Source: Aplidium turbinatum
Taxonomy: Eukaryota > Chordata > Ascidiacea > Aplousobranchia > Polyclinidae
Direction of reading: 5' to 3'
Assembly (NCBI GenBank): GCA_918807975.1
Contig: OU964924.1
Location: 9,870,501 to 9,934,500 of the forward strand
Length of the DNA: 64,000 bases
The translations under genes were made by a program, and so were the position numbers. Position 1 is the first letter of the stretch. Every line of letters starts with the position of its first letter. Positions 22,639 to 60,300 of the stretch are shown here, piece after piece. The notes under the pieces are model-generated. The model was not told the DNA's origin, searched no databases, and was given only the letters and a program-made list of their open reading frames with translations.

Positions 22639-23569
22639 GGGGAGAGTGGGGCTAGTCGGAAAGATTTTTTTTTAATGTGAAATTTAAAACAATGGGTGCA
22701 TAACCTGACAACGTAAAGTGGCTTAAATTATCATCTATATGGTGTCCTCTATCATACAACCAAAAATAAGTATTTAGTCAATTTAACTTTTAATGCAAAT
22801 TTAAAATAAACAAACATACAATTGATTTTTTAACTAACCCCATGCCTGGGGTTAGTTGAAAAACGTCAGTTTAATGCCCACTAATGAACTGGATACTCTT
22901 TTTTCAACCAACAAACATTTACATGGGGTTGTAAGTAAATATGTTTACCTGCTTTAAAATCAAAATGCAATGAATTCTACACCTAATCATCGTAAAACCA
23001 TTTTTTAATAAACGCATTATTAAAACTTGTGATGCCGTATATATAACACTTTCCAAGTTATTCAAATTAAAATTTTACAACATATGTCTGCTTAAAACAA
23101 ATACATTGGAGCTTATACTACTTATTATCATACCGCGACGATATACTCGTATCGTACTACATAGTCATACCGTTATCAAACAATTTTCCAACTAACCCAA
23201 CCCACTATTTTCCAGCTAGCCCCATTAGCATATGACAAACTATTTTCCTAAAATATTCAAGCATGGCGGATTGGACTAAAATTTGTTTATGTCTCAGTGT
23301 TGTTGAACATCTACAGCTGACACACACCAAAAAACTTCTGCCTATCTTTAACGATATCGACGTATAAGATGTTTTTTAATACGCCAAAAATTTTACTTCG
23401 AAAGTAAGAAAATAGAAAATTGTCAGCCAAACAGGTATACCTTGACTCAACAAATCGAAACTAACATGGATTATGTGCTTTTATAAACTACTTCACATGG
23501 CAGTAAATATTTAAAAAAGTTATCGAGAGTTAAAAAAATGATCATTTTTCAACTAACCCCACTCTCCCC
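22639..23569. mobile_element. MITE with GGGGAGAGTGGGG termini and TA duplication, 931 bp
   Basis: Left end GGGGAGAGTGGGGCTAGT and right end ACTAACCCCACTCTCCCC are inverted, each flanked by TA. The interior repeats CTAACCCCAT-like motifs. Non-coding. Related in style to the MITE at 18383-19216. Confidence 0.75.
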
Positions 23570-23571
23570 TA

Positions 23572-24257
23572 CTGCACTAGTTAGAGAAGTAACACAATTT
23601 AGCTTGTTTGGGCAGTCAAACATCATAAAGAAAAAAGTGCGTGCATGCTGCATTATAACTTTTATAGTTAATACAGCCTCTCGTCTAAGCTCATAGATGT
23701 TGTACTACCAGCCTATATATTGCCCATATATTATACGTGTTCGTCGTTACTGCTTATCAAAATCAATTATATTCTTGTAACTTGATGATTAAAAAGTATT
23801 GTGATGTTGGCGCAAAATATTAGCCAATAAAGATGCCGAAAATCACTTGTGTTTTCGCTTCTTTCATCTATCAAGGTTATCAAAAAAGCTTGAACTACGC
23901 TTTTGCTGGGATTAAGACGATACCGGTACCAAGACAAGCAAATTTTCTGACGAATCGAATACCTCTACTAGCCTTGGCCTACAACTTCTTTGAGCAAAAC
24001 ATTGTTGATTACGCATAAACACATGAGCTTGGTCTAACTTAAACTTCTTTTTTATTGGCAAAAAATAAAGTTAATATCTGTCGATATATCTGGGGATGAG
24101 ATTTTTGTCGTCACTGGAAACCAAAAATCTCATCTCTTCTGTCTGGCGCGCGCTTTTTCAGACACCGCAAACTTTCATTGCCGCATGGCGCAATCCCTCA
24201 ACTAAAGTGAAGCAATTTCCCAATTTTTGTTCTTCAATGATTTTAACCATGCAAACT
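23572..24257. other. Intergenic, nothing recognised
   Basis: AT-rich sequence between the two convergent genes. Short open frames such as 23833-24018 show no domain or repeat signature. Confidence 0.5.
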
Positions 24258-24480
24258 CCGCCCCGTTAGCTCAGTGGTTACGCCCAACTGAACAACAACA
24301 TCTCTTTAAGACCTTTTTTCGGAGACACCGGGGACTACATCCCCGGGAGACACCCTTCGATGCGGTTGAGCAAACTCGCAAGAAGTTGGAGATATGTTGA
24401 AGCCGCGCTGGGGAAAATTCACCTGTGGGCTTGTAAAAAAATTGCCGGAAATCGATGAAGCCGGAAGCACCCTACTGTTT
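24258..24480 (+). mobile_element. tRNA-derived SINE
   Basis: GTTAGCTCAGTGGTTA is a clear box A. GGGGACTACATCCCC is a decayed T-arm (normally GGGGTTCGAATCCCC). The distance between them is longer than in a tRNA, and a non-tRNA body follows. Not a functional tRNA. Confidence 0.55.
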
Positions 24481-24654
24481 TTATAAAAGCGTAGCCTACC
24501 CATGGATATCATTAGTTTTTACTAAACTGTGGGGATTTTAACAAAAACAGATCCATTAAGCTAGAACTGTTTAAGCGACGTGTTCAAACTTCGCAAAATA
24601 GGCTTTAGTTGCGAGATCTGTGTACGTCGGGCTATTGATTGATTGCAGAAATCT

Positions 24655-24770
24655 TTAAAAAGCCTACTTAAAAGCTAAACCTTGGCAGTTTCGCATTCTT
24701 TCTGATACCTTAAAGTTCAAACCAATGCTGCAGGCCCGGTCAACAAGAGTGACGTTTTTTGTAGCCTACT
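24655..24770 (+). repeat. Dispersed repeat R1, partial copy 4
   Basis: CCTTGGCAGTTTCGCA followed by CAATGCTGCAGGCCCGGTC matches the central part of copy 2 (CGGAAGTTTCGCAATGG and AATGCAGGCCGG). Weakest copy. Confidence 0.35.
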
Positions 24771-25567
24771 AGTTTCTACCACATACTGTCCAAATTTCTA
24801 TCATGTTTTAGTATTTTTTGCATCAATCACGTAAAAATAACAAATATATTTTACTGATTGTTTTGCGAAAGACCGATCAAGTCTTGATATGGGAACAATA
24901 TAAACAAAGTACAAAAATGACCAGGGCCTACTCGAAACAGAAAATGTACAATCGAATAAAACGCAACGTTAAAATCCGTTTAGTGATGAAAAAACAATGT
25001 AAATTTTAAGATATCACTTCCACGACAAATTGGGTCAGTTATGAAAACGGCGTAGACAGACACAGTCAGCAGTATTAGAGTGACGAACACTGCAGTTTCG
25101 ATGTTTGAGTGATACTGACGATTTTATACAGTAGCATAAAAATATATATTTCATGTATTGATGTGTGATGCACAATCACAATCAAAGTGAATTAAGGTTC
25201 AGCTCACATTGATAACTGGGGAAAAGTAGGTACAATTCACAACAACAGGGAAGCATGGCAAAATAATACAGCAACTTAAAGACAGTTGTTAGTCGGAACA
25301 AATGTCGGTTCCCCCCTGCTGAAGATAACAAACTGGTGATGATGAAATCATAAAATTATCATAAAAACGTGTTGTATCCACAACAATGCAATTAGACTCT
25401 GCAGAATACTTTACATAACTGCTGAAAAAATCAAATGAATCATACAGCACTCAGTCAAACAGTTAATTTTTCTAGTCTTACAGAAGAAAAGTCATCTTTC
25501 AGGAGTGATAAAGGTCGGTACACGCACGCAAAGTTCAGTATATTCACATGGTGAAAGCTAGTATGCC

Positions 25568-25573
25568 TTTATT
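25568..25573 (-). terminator. Possible polyadenylation signal downstream of PP1-beta
   Basis: The plus strand reads TTTATT, so the minus strand carries AATAAA about 1.4 kb beyond the PP1 stop codon. I noted no closer convincing signal, so a long 3' UTR is possible. Weak evidence. Confidence 0.25.
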
Positions 25574-26219
25574 GAACAAGAAACAGGCAGAGTTGCAGAG
25601 TAGTCATGCAGAAGTAGGGTTAATATCATGCTAAAAATAACTTTCTTTCTATATAACTAAATTAAACGTGTTTTCATGTGATTCAGAAGATTGTATATTT
25701 CAAAATAAAGAACAATCAAATGAACGGAACGGATTCTACAATAAACTGGAAATCTATTAAATTTCAATGCTGTTTTTAGTGCTCATAGTTAAACCCATGG
25801 CTGTGCAGTGTGCACTGTGCAGCTGTGGAAAATCGCACTGAGTCTACCACTCTCATCATGTCACCGAAAGTAAAAATCAATGTGTCGAGTTAAAAATTGT
25901 GTTGTTACATAGATGTGGCAATCCCATAGAATGGTTTAGAAACGTGCAAGCCAAACGTTATTAAAATATCTGATAGATGAAAACGGGTAAACACTGGAAA
26001 TTCAAAGACAAGCATACCATTTTAAACACAGTTAAATTCCGAACCACCCAATCCGGTGGTACAGTTACACTTGCGATGAACTCATGAGGTACCGCACTAA
26101 AACTGAAGTGTTTCTGGTGCAAAAAGTTAGTCCAATAGAAGCGAGCACAGAGGTGTAACTGACAACGGAAAAACTTCTCACGCACGCTGATTCAGGTTGC
26201 TGGGAACATGTTTACTAAT

Positions 26220-26253
26220 ATGTTGATGCTAACTATATTGTTAGCATCAACAT
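26220..26253. repeat. Perfect 14-bp stem-loop in the presumed PP1 3' UTR
   Basis: ATGTTGATGCTAAC at 26220-26233 pairs exactly with its complement at 26240-26253 across a 6-base loop. It lies about 730 bases past the PP1 stop on the transcript side. It may be an RNA hairpin or the remnant of a small inverted-repeat element. Confidence 0.6.
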
Positions 26254-26986
26254 GAAAGGATTTACTGTGACAAATGTATTTCCTTTTTGCAAAACTATCC
26301 CCTTAGAAAAATCTTAAATCACCAGACAGATTGCAAACAGTTTTTGTAGTACTTTCCTAAAAGTCAAATTAACAGCGTAGGCACTGGACACAACTCAAAA
26401 CGATGCAGAGCGAGAAGATACGTCGGCTGTTTCTACACTTGATACATCATGGCAATGTCAATCACTATCTTAAATTATAGAAAAGAAAACGTGAAGCCTG
26501 ATCATAGGAATGAAACGAATTTGAAAAAAATTATAAGTTTCCACAATTTAATTTTCCAAGACCTTGCTTCAATTAAAAGGCTGAATTTCTGAAAAAATTA
26601 TTTGAACAATGCACAACTTTTGTTTCCCGTGCATTGTAACTATTTCAAATGATTAAATGAATACGGATTTATAAATTTTAAACAGTTTTTAAATGTTCAA
26701 CTGCATCCGTGTGGATTTTCAACTAAGCTTGTATTGCTGTAATCAGAAAAGGTCTCACAGAAGCAAGTACAATCGAACTCCACACACTGAGGTGCATGCA
26801 ACTTCAATGCGTTTAGACCCAAAGTTAAGCATGCAATTCACACTCCATACAAACCTATATCGGCTGTTTTCGGTGGGTAAACAGATAGACGTCTTTTAAC
26901 GGTTTGAGAGAACAGCTCAAACAAAATCAGCTACAATAAAGAAATTTTCAATAAAGAATTAAGAACAAGAAGTTGTCGAAATAAAG

Positions 26987-52044
<25,058 letters not shown>

Positions 52045-52440
52045 ACTGTTTTCCTTCTAACACAATCTCTTAAAAAATTATCTTTTGTTGAATAATATTT
52101 TATGAACTATCAACTCCACTGAGACACTGTTAACACGTAAAGTGTAATGTGCTGTTACCTTCAAACAATAAAAAAGGCATAGATTTTGAATTTTGATTAT
52201 AGAGGCTTATTTATAGCATATTTTCCCTTTATGCAGCATTCATTGCAGTAATTTGTTTGTTTGCAGAACTGAAGATGCTCATTACTATGTAGCGAAATAT
52301 ATATATATTCTTTTTAAAACAATGAAAACTATCAATACTACAAAAAAGTGCTCAATGCTAAGCAAAAAAGCAAAGCAGAGCAAATTAAATCAAATATAGT
52401 TATTACTATATTTGATTTATATTCTTTTTATATATATATT
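52045..52440. promoter_or_regulatory. Upstream region of PP1-beta
   Basis: The interval between the PP1 start codon and the LINE. It holds a TATAAATA-like string on the minus strand (about 52206-52214) and a perfect hairpin at 52386-52419. Promoter function is inferred from position only. Confidence 0.3.
52386..52419. repeat. Perfect 15-bp AT-rich hairpin
   Basis: AAATCAAATATAGT at 52387-52400 pairs with ACTATATTTGATTT at 52405-52418, extended by one T-A pair, around loop TATT. It lies 340 bases upstream of the PP1 start codon and 20 bases before the LINE edge. Confidence 0.6.
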
Positions 52441-55400
52441 CTGAATGCTACTTGAATTTTGTGATGAAAGGAAACTTTGTATTGCCAACACATGGTTTAA
52501 AAAGAAAGAGAAAAGGAAGGTGACTTACAGCTCAGGAGGACATGTGTCGGAAATTGATTTTATTGTGGTTGGGCAGGAACAGAGAAAGTACTTGAAGAAT
52601 GTGAAAGTAATTCCGTGGGAGTTGCAGCATAGACTAGTAGTAGGAGACTTAAATATGAAAAAAAGTGAAGAACATTGTGAAGAAAGAACGACTTTTTGTG
52701 AGAAATGTGTGGAAACTGGAGGAAAAAGAAACGAGAATTAAGTTTGTGAAAAGAGCAAAAGAGCTGGTAAACATGAGTGCGCAGGACTTGTGGGCTTCAT
52801 TTCAGAAAGGTGTCCTAGCAGCATGTGATGAAGTATGTGGAAAAAAGAAAGTGAGGAGGGATCGTGGAGACACATGGTGGATTGGTGGTGGGATGAAGAG
52901 GTGAAGCATGCGATTTCACAGAAAAGAGATGCATACAAGCAGTGGCGTAAAAATGGGTCAGAAGAGAATAAAAAGAAGTATAAGAGTATGAAAAAGAAGG
53001 CAAAGAGGGTTGTTGCAAGAGCTATGAAGAATGGTGCTGAGGAGGAACTTAATAAAATGGGGGAAAGCCAAAACAAAGTATTCAGACTCATAAAGCAAAT
53101 GAAAAAGGATGGGAAAGATATTGTAGGGGGAAGATGTATAAGGAGTGGAGATGGAAAGTTGCATTTCAGCCCGGAAAGCAGAGGAGAAGTGTGGAAGGAA
53201 CATATGAAAAATGTTATGAATAAGGAGAATGTATGGGATCATATGACAGAGGTTGATCTGGTGGAGGGTCCAGTGGGAAAGGTTACTCGTGATGAAGTGG
53301 TGGAGGCAATGGGGCAAATGAAACTGCATAAAGCAGCCGGTCCATCCGAAGTGAGCGTAGAGATGATAAAAGCAAGTGGAGAGTTGGGAATTGAAGTAAT
53401 GCTACAACTTAGCCAAAGGGTATTAGATGGAGAGGGAATGCCGGAGGAGTGGAAGCATAGTATTGTTGTTCCACTGTTTAAGAGAAAAGGGGATGTGAGA
53501 AGTTGCAGTGCATATAGAGGTGTAAAACTACTAGAGCATGGAATGAAAATTGTGGAGCGAATACTAGAAAAGAGGTTGAGAACATTGGTGAAATTAAATG
53601 ATATGCAGTTTGGATTTATGCCAGGAAAAGGTACAGTGGATGCTCTGTTTATATTGAGAAGAATGCAGGAGGAATACCGAGAGAAGCAGAGAAAACTATA
53701 TATGTGTTTCGTCGACTTAGAAAAGGCATTTGACAGAGTACCAAGGAAAGTGATGGAATGGGCAATGAGGAAAAGAGGTATACCGGAGGTATTAGTGAGA
53801 GCTGTGATGTCTATGTATGAGGATGCAAGAACAAAAGTGAGAGTTGGATCAAATTATTCAAACGAGTTTTCTGTGAAGGTTGGTGTACACTAGGGTGCGT
53901 CGTGTGCCCCAATGTTCATATTTTTTGTATTATTTTTTTTCAATGGTGAGGTTTCACTGAAATAACAATAATATGAAGTTTCAGCAAAAAATATTAATGT
54001 TTAGGTGCTCCACATTGCAGTTAAAAATACAGGAATTTCGACCCCCATACTCCATAAATACCTTGTTTTAACATAACACTGGTCTACACGATTTTTGCTC
54101 TATGAACTTTGAAAACTGATTTAGAGTAATTTTGGGGTGCTGAATCCAAATCTGCCCTCAGATTTATCCTATCACGTCAGGTATGTGAGATATGATGACA
54201 GCAAATTGTTACTTTTGTCAAAAGTGGAAGATTTGACGTTGCGTTTATTGCACATACATATTTTGCTATATGCAGAAATCCAGGCCATGTCGTGCATAAG
54301 TAGCTGAAATACATCAAATATAATTTTGATACCAATTTGTTTTCTAAGCAACATTATTAACCATGCAGTAATAACAATCTAAAAGGGAGGCTAAAAGTAT
54401 AACTGACCCCCCCCCCCCGTCAAAGGTTTGCATGAAACCACAAAGGATTAAGTAGGCCTGTGGCAATGCTTGTACAGTAACCTTACTTAGGCTGTTTTGG
54501 TCTGTCTAACACTACTAACCATTCGTTATAGCACTGCATATGTTGGTGGTGAACGCAATGCCATTGACATGTTCACCTTTTTGTGCTGGTTGCTAAAGTC
54601 TCAATGTAGTACAGGTAGTCTAGCACATGCAGCAGTATGGAGTATATCAATCTGTGTGCTGGTATTTCCTTGACAATGATTTCATGGCAGATCACAGTCT
54701 ACCCATCACCAATTATGTCTACTAATTACAGTATTTGTTTTATGCACCTACACTTTGAACAGTCCAGTTAGTAACCCCCAGGTCGTGCAGTAAAGTTGTT
54801 ACTTGCAACTGTGTGTGTACATGACACGAGCACTATATTGTATTTCCAGTCACACTACTGTACCGTTAGACCACTGCCTACATGCTCTCGATTAACCCTT
54901 GTATTCTCTACATCATGTGTAGTGTGTACCGTATATTATGCATACCATGCTGTATATTTATTGCAAATGCAATAAGCAAAAGTATCCAAGTCATCTGTGA
55001 CCTGCATCAACATATGCAGTACAGCATGTGCATTTACCCATTACCTTGTGCCTGCGCTACCGTTTTGTCCAAAACATTGTCAAATATACGCTTTTTGTCA
55101 TAACTTTTTTTCTAATGAAATTAAGGCAAAAAATCCTCATAGAGCAGATAGAAACATTATGATTCTGCATCATTTGATACCAAACTCATGTTCCTAGCAC
55201 CAGCAGTTCCAAAGTTACATCCGATTTGAGAATTTTGGGGGTATTCCCCCATAAAATGGGGGGTAGAACGGCCAATATGTGGTACAACTCCCTGAAACCA
55301 GTTTTGTTATTGTTTTTAGCCAATTTGTCAGTGGTCTAGACCCCCCTTTTTTTTAATTAAAAAAAAAATTTTTTTTAATCCACCCTGTTGTCAAGCCAAC

Positions 55401-56655
55401 AAGGGGATACAGGCAATTGGGATGTGGAGCACCTAAACCTTGACCAAATTTTTTGAAATTTTGTAATTTTGCTTTTTTAGTCAAGCCTCACCCACAAAAA
55501 AAAATAATTTTGTTTTCAACCATTTTTTAAATTTTTGGGGGCACACGACACACCCTAGTGTACACCAGGGATCAGTTTTGTCACCTCTGATATTTGCTAT
55601 TGTGGTTGACGTTGTAACTGAAGGAGTGAGGGAGGGCTTATTAAGTGAAATTTTGTATGCAGACGACCTGGTCTTGACAAGTAATAGTATGGAGGGAATG
55701 GAGAGAAAGTTTGAGAAATGGAAAGAAGCATTTGAAATCAAGGGTATGAAGGTGAATCTTGAAAAAACGAAAGTGATGGTGAGTGGAGCAGAAGGAACAG
55801 TTGTTGAGAGCAAAGTAGATCCCTGTGGAATATGTGGCAAGAGAGTGATGAGAAATTCAATGCAATGCAAGGAATGTGGAAAGTGGGTACATGCAAGATG
55901 TGCTAATGTCAAGAGAGCCGCAACAAGATTGGCGAAGTGTTTTGTTTGTGGGAAATGCAGTAAAGGAAGGAATGAAGTGGAAGGCCATGATGATGAGTTC
56001 TGCCATGGCATCGAAACAGTGACAGACTTCTGTTATCTGGATGATCGGATAAATGGAAGTGGTGGATGTGAAGCAGCGGTGACAACAAGGGCAAGATTGG
56101 GCTGGGCAAAGTTCAGAGAATGTGGGGAAATGTTGTATGGCAGAAAATTTTCACTAAGGATGAAAGGAAAAGTATATCGGAGCTGTGTGCGGCCTGCAAT
56201 GCTATATGGTAGCGAAACATGGGTATTGAGAGAGAGTGAACTGGCAATCCTGAGAAGAACGGAAAGGTCAATGGTGAGAGCAATGTGTGGGGTGAAAACG
56301 AGAAGAGAAAAAAGGACTGAAGAATTGTTGGATATGCTAGACATGAGAGAGACCATAGACCAACTGGCAAGGGCAAATGGAGTAAGATGGTATGGACATG
56401 TGATAAGGAGGGAGGAAGGAAGTTTTATTAGAAAGGCACTAGATCTAAAGGTGGATGGGAAGAGGAAACGCGGTCGTCCAAGAAGAACGTGGAAACAACA
56501 AGTGAAGGATGAGTTTAAAAAAGTCGGACTGAAGGAGGAAGATGCAAGGGACAGGGTGAAATGGAGAAAAGGGATTAAGACAATTGCTGCGCGGAAACAA
56601 TCGGCCACCCCCACTAGTGGGGAACAAACTGACGATGGATTATGATGATTTAAAC
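52441..56655 (+). mobile_element. RTE-like LINE, copy 2, interrupted by a hAT-like element
   Basis: Plus-strand counterpart of the LINE at 34063. It reaches farther 5': endonuclease end FCDERKLCIANTWFKKKEKR and SSGGHVSEIDFIVVG, then the RT to VKVGVH at 53890, the insert 53891-55557, and onward from GSVLSPLIFAIVVD through YADDLVL, the zinc module CGICGKRV..CFVCGKC and KRGRPRRTWKQQ. The second half (55578-56645) is open without breaks. It shares with copy 1 the frame change near TWWIGG, so both descend from a source that already had it. The 5' end is truncated. The 3' end is TTATGATGATT. Confidence 0.88.
53891..55557. mobile_element. hAT-like non-autonomous element, 1667 bp, 8-bp TSD with empty site
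   Basis: Ends TAGGGTGCGTCGTGTGCCCC and (inverted) TAGGGTGTGTCGTGTGCCCC head inverted repeats of about 145 bases (including TTTAGGTGCTCCACAT). GTGTACAC flanks both sides (53883-53890, 55558-55565). The LINE copy at 34063 shows the empty site GGTTGGTGTACACCAAGG. The duplication fits the hAT pattern nTnnnnAn. No transposase is visible. Confidence 0.9.
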
Positions 56656-56983
56656 ATGTGGCTGGTTAAACTTTATTTTAATTCTCAACTTATCACAGTG
56701 ATTTAGAATTATACGTATTAATTGATTAGCATGTTCATTGTTCACTATAGCCACTTGCACACACAAGGTTCAAGTTAAAACTTTGCAACAACTTGTTTGT
56801 TACATTTAGAACTGTTGCAACACTTCTTATTCTACAGTGCCTCTATTTTGATATGCTATCATGCATAGTAGATTAGAGCAAAAACTCAACGACATTAGTC
56901 TATCTGTTACTTTTATTATAATAATTATTGTCTAAAATCGGTTATCATATATACCGTAGGACCTTTTATATGCATATCCGACT
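56656..56983. other. Short spacer, nothing recognised
   Basis: AT-rich sequence between the LINE and the nested stack. No element or gene seen. Confidence 0.5.
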
Positions 56984-57347
56984 GGATGCAACCTAATTCG
57001 TACAGTACCATGAACAATTCGTACCGTCAGTTCGTACCTTGAAAAGATCCAAAAAAAAAAATTAAAAAAAGCTGAAATTGCTGATTGCAGTTTCCGCAAA
57101 TATTGTAAAATTTTTTGCAAACAAACAAAAACTCTTAGAATCATTAGCAGAAATTTTAAAATGTTTGTGGAAACTTCGATCAACCCTAACCCTTTTAAAA
57201 TGCTTGCAGAAACTCTGATCAACCATAACCATTTTAAAATGTTTGCAGAAACTGCTAGCAGCGACTTCGGCAAACTCTTAGGACCATTACCAGAAATTTT
57301 AAAATGTTTGCAAAAACTGCAGAAAAACGGAAACTGCGATCAGCGAC

Positions 57348-60300
57348 TTAATAATAATAATAATAATGTATTCTGGTCCAGTACACATGGTACTACAGAG
57401 AAAAACATTAACATACTCGCAGATAACAATTGATAAGAAAACATAAATAAATAAAAATAAGAAAATTTTGAAGAGAAAACAAAAATCACAAGGAACAAAA
57501 AAGATAAGACACAATCATAAATAGTTTTCGACACGTCGCTTAAATGTCGCAATAGACATACTATTGACTACAGCATATGGTAAATTATTCCAAGTATCGA
57601 CTACTCTATTGGCAAAGGAAAATTTACGGCAGTTCAGTTGAGCAAACTGTTTATGCAATTTAAAATTATGGCCTCTGGTTGAATTAGAGTTAAAAAGGAA
57701 ATATTAGGAACATGGTGATACCGAAACATTGTGTACTAATTTAAAAACTTCTGTCAAATCAAAAATTAATCTCCGTTTTTCCAACGAGAGAAGGTCTAGT
57801 TCAAACAGTCTTTGTTCATAGGTTAGGTTTTTCAGTCCAAGAATGCATTTTGTTGCTCGTTGTTGCACCCTCTCTAGCAAATCAATGTCCCGAACAGAAT
57901 GGGGATTCCAAGCCGCCACTGCAAATTCCAAGTGGGGCCTGATCAACTGTTTATATAATCCTAAAAAGACATGCTTGTCCCTGCTGACCAGTGTTCGTTT
58001 TAAAACACCCAGGACCATCTCCGCCTTTTTAACTGCATACGAGACATGGGTGGATGTTTTAAGATCAGTCGTTATCATAACGCCCAAGTCTTTTTCACTC
58101 TTTTTAGGGGCAATTGGCATGTCACCTAGAACATACTGATGCTCTAAGTTGCCATGACCAAAGTGCAGAGTGGAGCACTTGTCAACATTAAACTGTAGTT
58201 GCCAGGATTCAGACCAGTCCATTAACAATTTCAAGTCCGTTTGTAGCAGGGATGAGGCAAGATCGGGATCATCCCTGCTCAATTCTGTGTAGATTTTCAT
58301 GTCATCCGCGTATTTCAACAAGGTGCTGTGACTAATGTAGTCATCAGCGTCATTGACATAGGCAATAAACAGCAGAGGCCCAAGGCAACTTCCCTGAGGC
58401 ACACCGGATATCATGGGTTTCGGATCACTTTTCTCTCCATCCACCACAACGACTTCACTCCTACCAGAAAGGAAAGAACGTATCCACGAATAAACATTGC
58501 CTTTTATACCCAAAGCCGACAGTTTCCTCATTAGTCTTTCGTGTGGAACCGAATTGAAGGCTTTGGAAAAGTCCAAATAGACAACATCAACGCATTGACC
58601 TTTATCAACAATAGATGTGATGTCTTCCAGAAATTCAAGAAGTTGGGTTGTGCATGAGGATTGTGGGATAAATCCAAATTGGGATGATTTAATAAGGTCA
58701 CGCTCATCCCAGAAGTGCCAGATGACTTCTCTTAGGCATGACTCCATTAACTTACAGACACAACTTGTGAGGCTCACTGGACGATAGTTTGCAGGAGTTC
58801 TTCGGTTTCCCTTTTTAAAGATTGGGGTTACATGGGCAATCTTCCACTGCCCTGGAGTGTCACCATAATCGAGACAAAGCTGAAAAAGTCGACACAACTG
58901 ACATAAAAGAGTAAAACCACCAGCTTTAAGTGCAATGTATGGAATACCATCAGGCCCAGTTGAGGCAAAATTTTGTGTCTTGGTCAGGTTCCTCGATACT
59001 AGCTCAGTCGTGAAGGTGACACTGACTTGTTCTTCTTTGGTTTTTGGTGGAGCAAAAGGTATGTGGTTGGTATCCTCATAGGTAAAGACAGTGGAGTAAA
59101 AGTTACTCAGGGCTTGTGCACACTCAGTTGCATTGTTTGTTAAATCACAATCGCTGTTCTTGACCAAAGGATCATGGAAACTTTTGATTTTTGCTTGGAA
59201 CGCACATAGTGCCAGAACAGTTTGGCATCAGTAGTTTCAACTAGTCTGCATTTAAAGTTTTTGATGGCATACCGAACTTCTGATTTAAGGTTCTTTGCCG
59301 TAATATTTCGCATTCTCCTGTTTTCAGTAGTCTTATTTGCGAGAAACTGTCTTTCTGCTTTATTGCGTTGTTTTCGAGCATTACGGATCTTTTGAGTTTC
59401 CCACAAAGGAGATGTCTTAGTTATTTGTGTTGTTGATGGGACTGTAACTTCCAAGATACAATCCAAGGTTGATACAAAATTTTCCCAGATTGAATTGACC
59501 TCTACGGTGGAAAAAACATTTTCCCAGTTAGCAGCATTCACAAGATCTTGAAACAGAACCCAGTCTGCCCTCCTAAAATTTCGACGCAATCTAGAGCTTT
59601 TATTGCGGCGGATGCTTAACAGCGCAACTTCTGCCAAGACCATGTTATGGTCCGAGTTAGCTAAGGGTTCTAAAATATCGACGTTGGTAATAAGCTCTGG
59701 ATTAGAGGTGAACAGCAGATCCAAAGTTGCTTCTTCTCTTGTTGGGCTTAATACACACTGCACTAAGTTATTGTCCAGAATTACCTCCATAAAATCATCA
59801 TTGCTTGGCTTGTAACAGAGGTTAGCCCAGTCAATTGAAGAAAAATTGAAATCACCAGCAATAAGTCGAAAAGTTGACTTTTCCTGGCAGGCTTTGCACA
59901 GAAGCTCATTGAGATGTTCGTTGTCTAATGCGGAATTATTTGGAGGACGGTAGACAATGCCGATCAGCACTGTTACATCTGATGGAAAGTTGGCTTTACA
60001 GTTACACCATATAATATAGTTTCTTCATACACATCACAAGTTAGGTTTTCAACAAGTGTACATTCGATCTGTTTATCTACATACAACAGAACTCCCCCCC
60101 AGCACGATTCCTCCTGTCATTTCTGAACATGTTGTACCCACTTAGTTGAAAAACGACATCTGATATATCTTTGTTCGCCCATGTTTCTGTTATGCCAATA
60201 AACATGCGTGTATATTGAGCAGCATATAGTTGCAGCATGTGAATTTTGTTAGGTAAACTCCTCGCATTGAATATAAGGAAGTAAGGGTTGGTCCTTACTT

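Larger units (their letters stand above)
24771..26986. other. Intergenic region and presumed PP1 3' UTR
   Basis: AT-rich. Apart from the stem-loop at 26220-26253 and the AATAAA candidate at 25568-25573 (minus strand) nothing is recognised. Confidence 0.5.

Noticed and set aside
52206-52214. TATA box of PP1-beta
   Set aside because: The TATAAATA-like string is at a plausible place, but in AT-rich sequence it is expected by chance and no initiator or start-site evidence supports it; mentioned only in the exon 1 entry.
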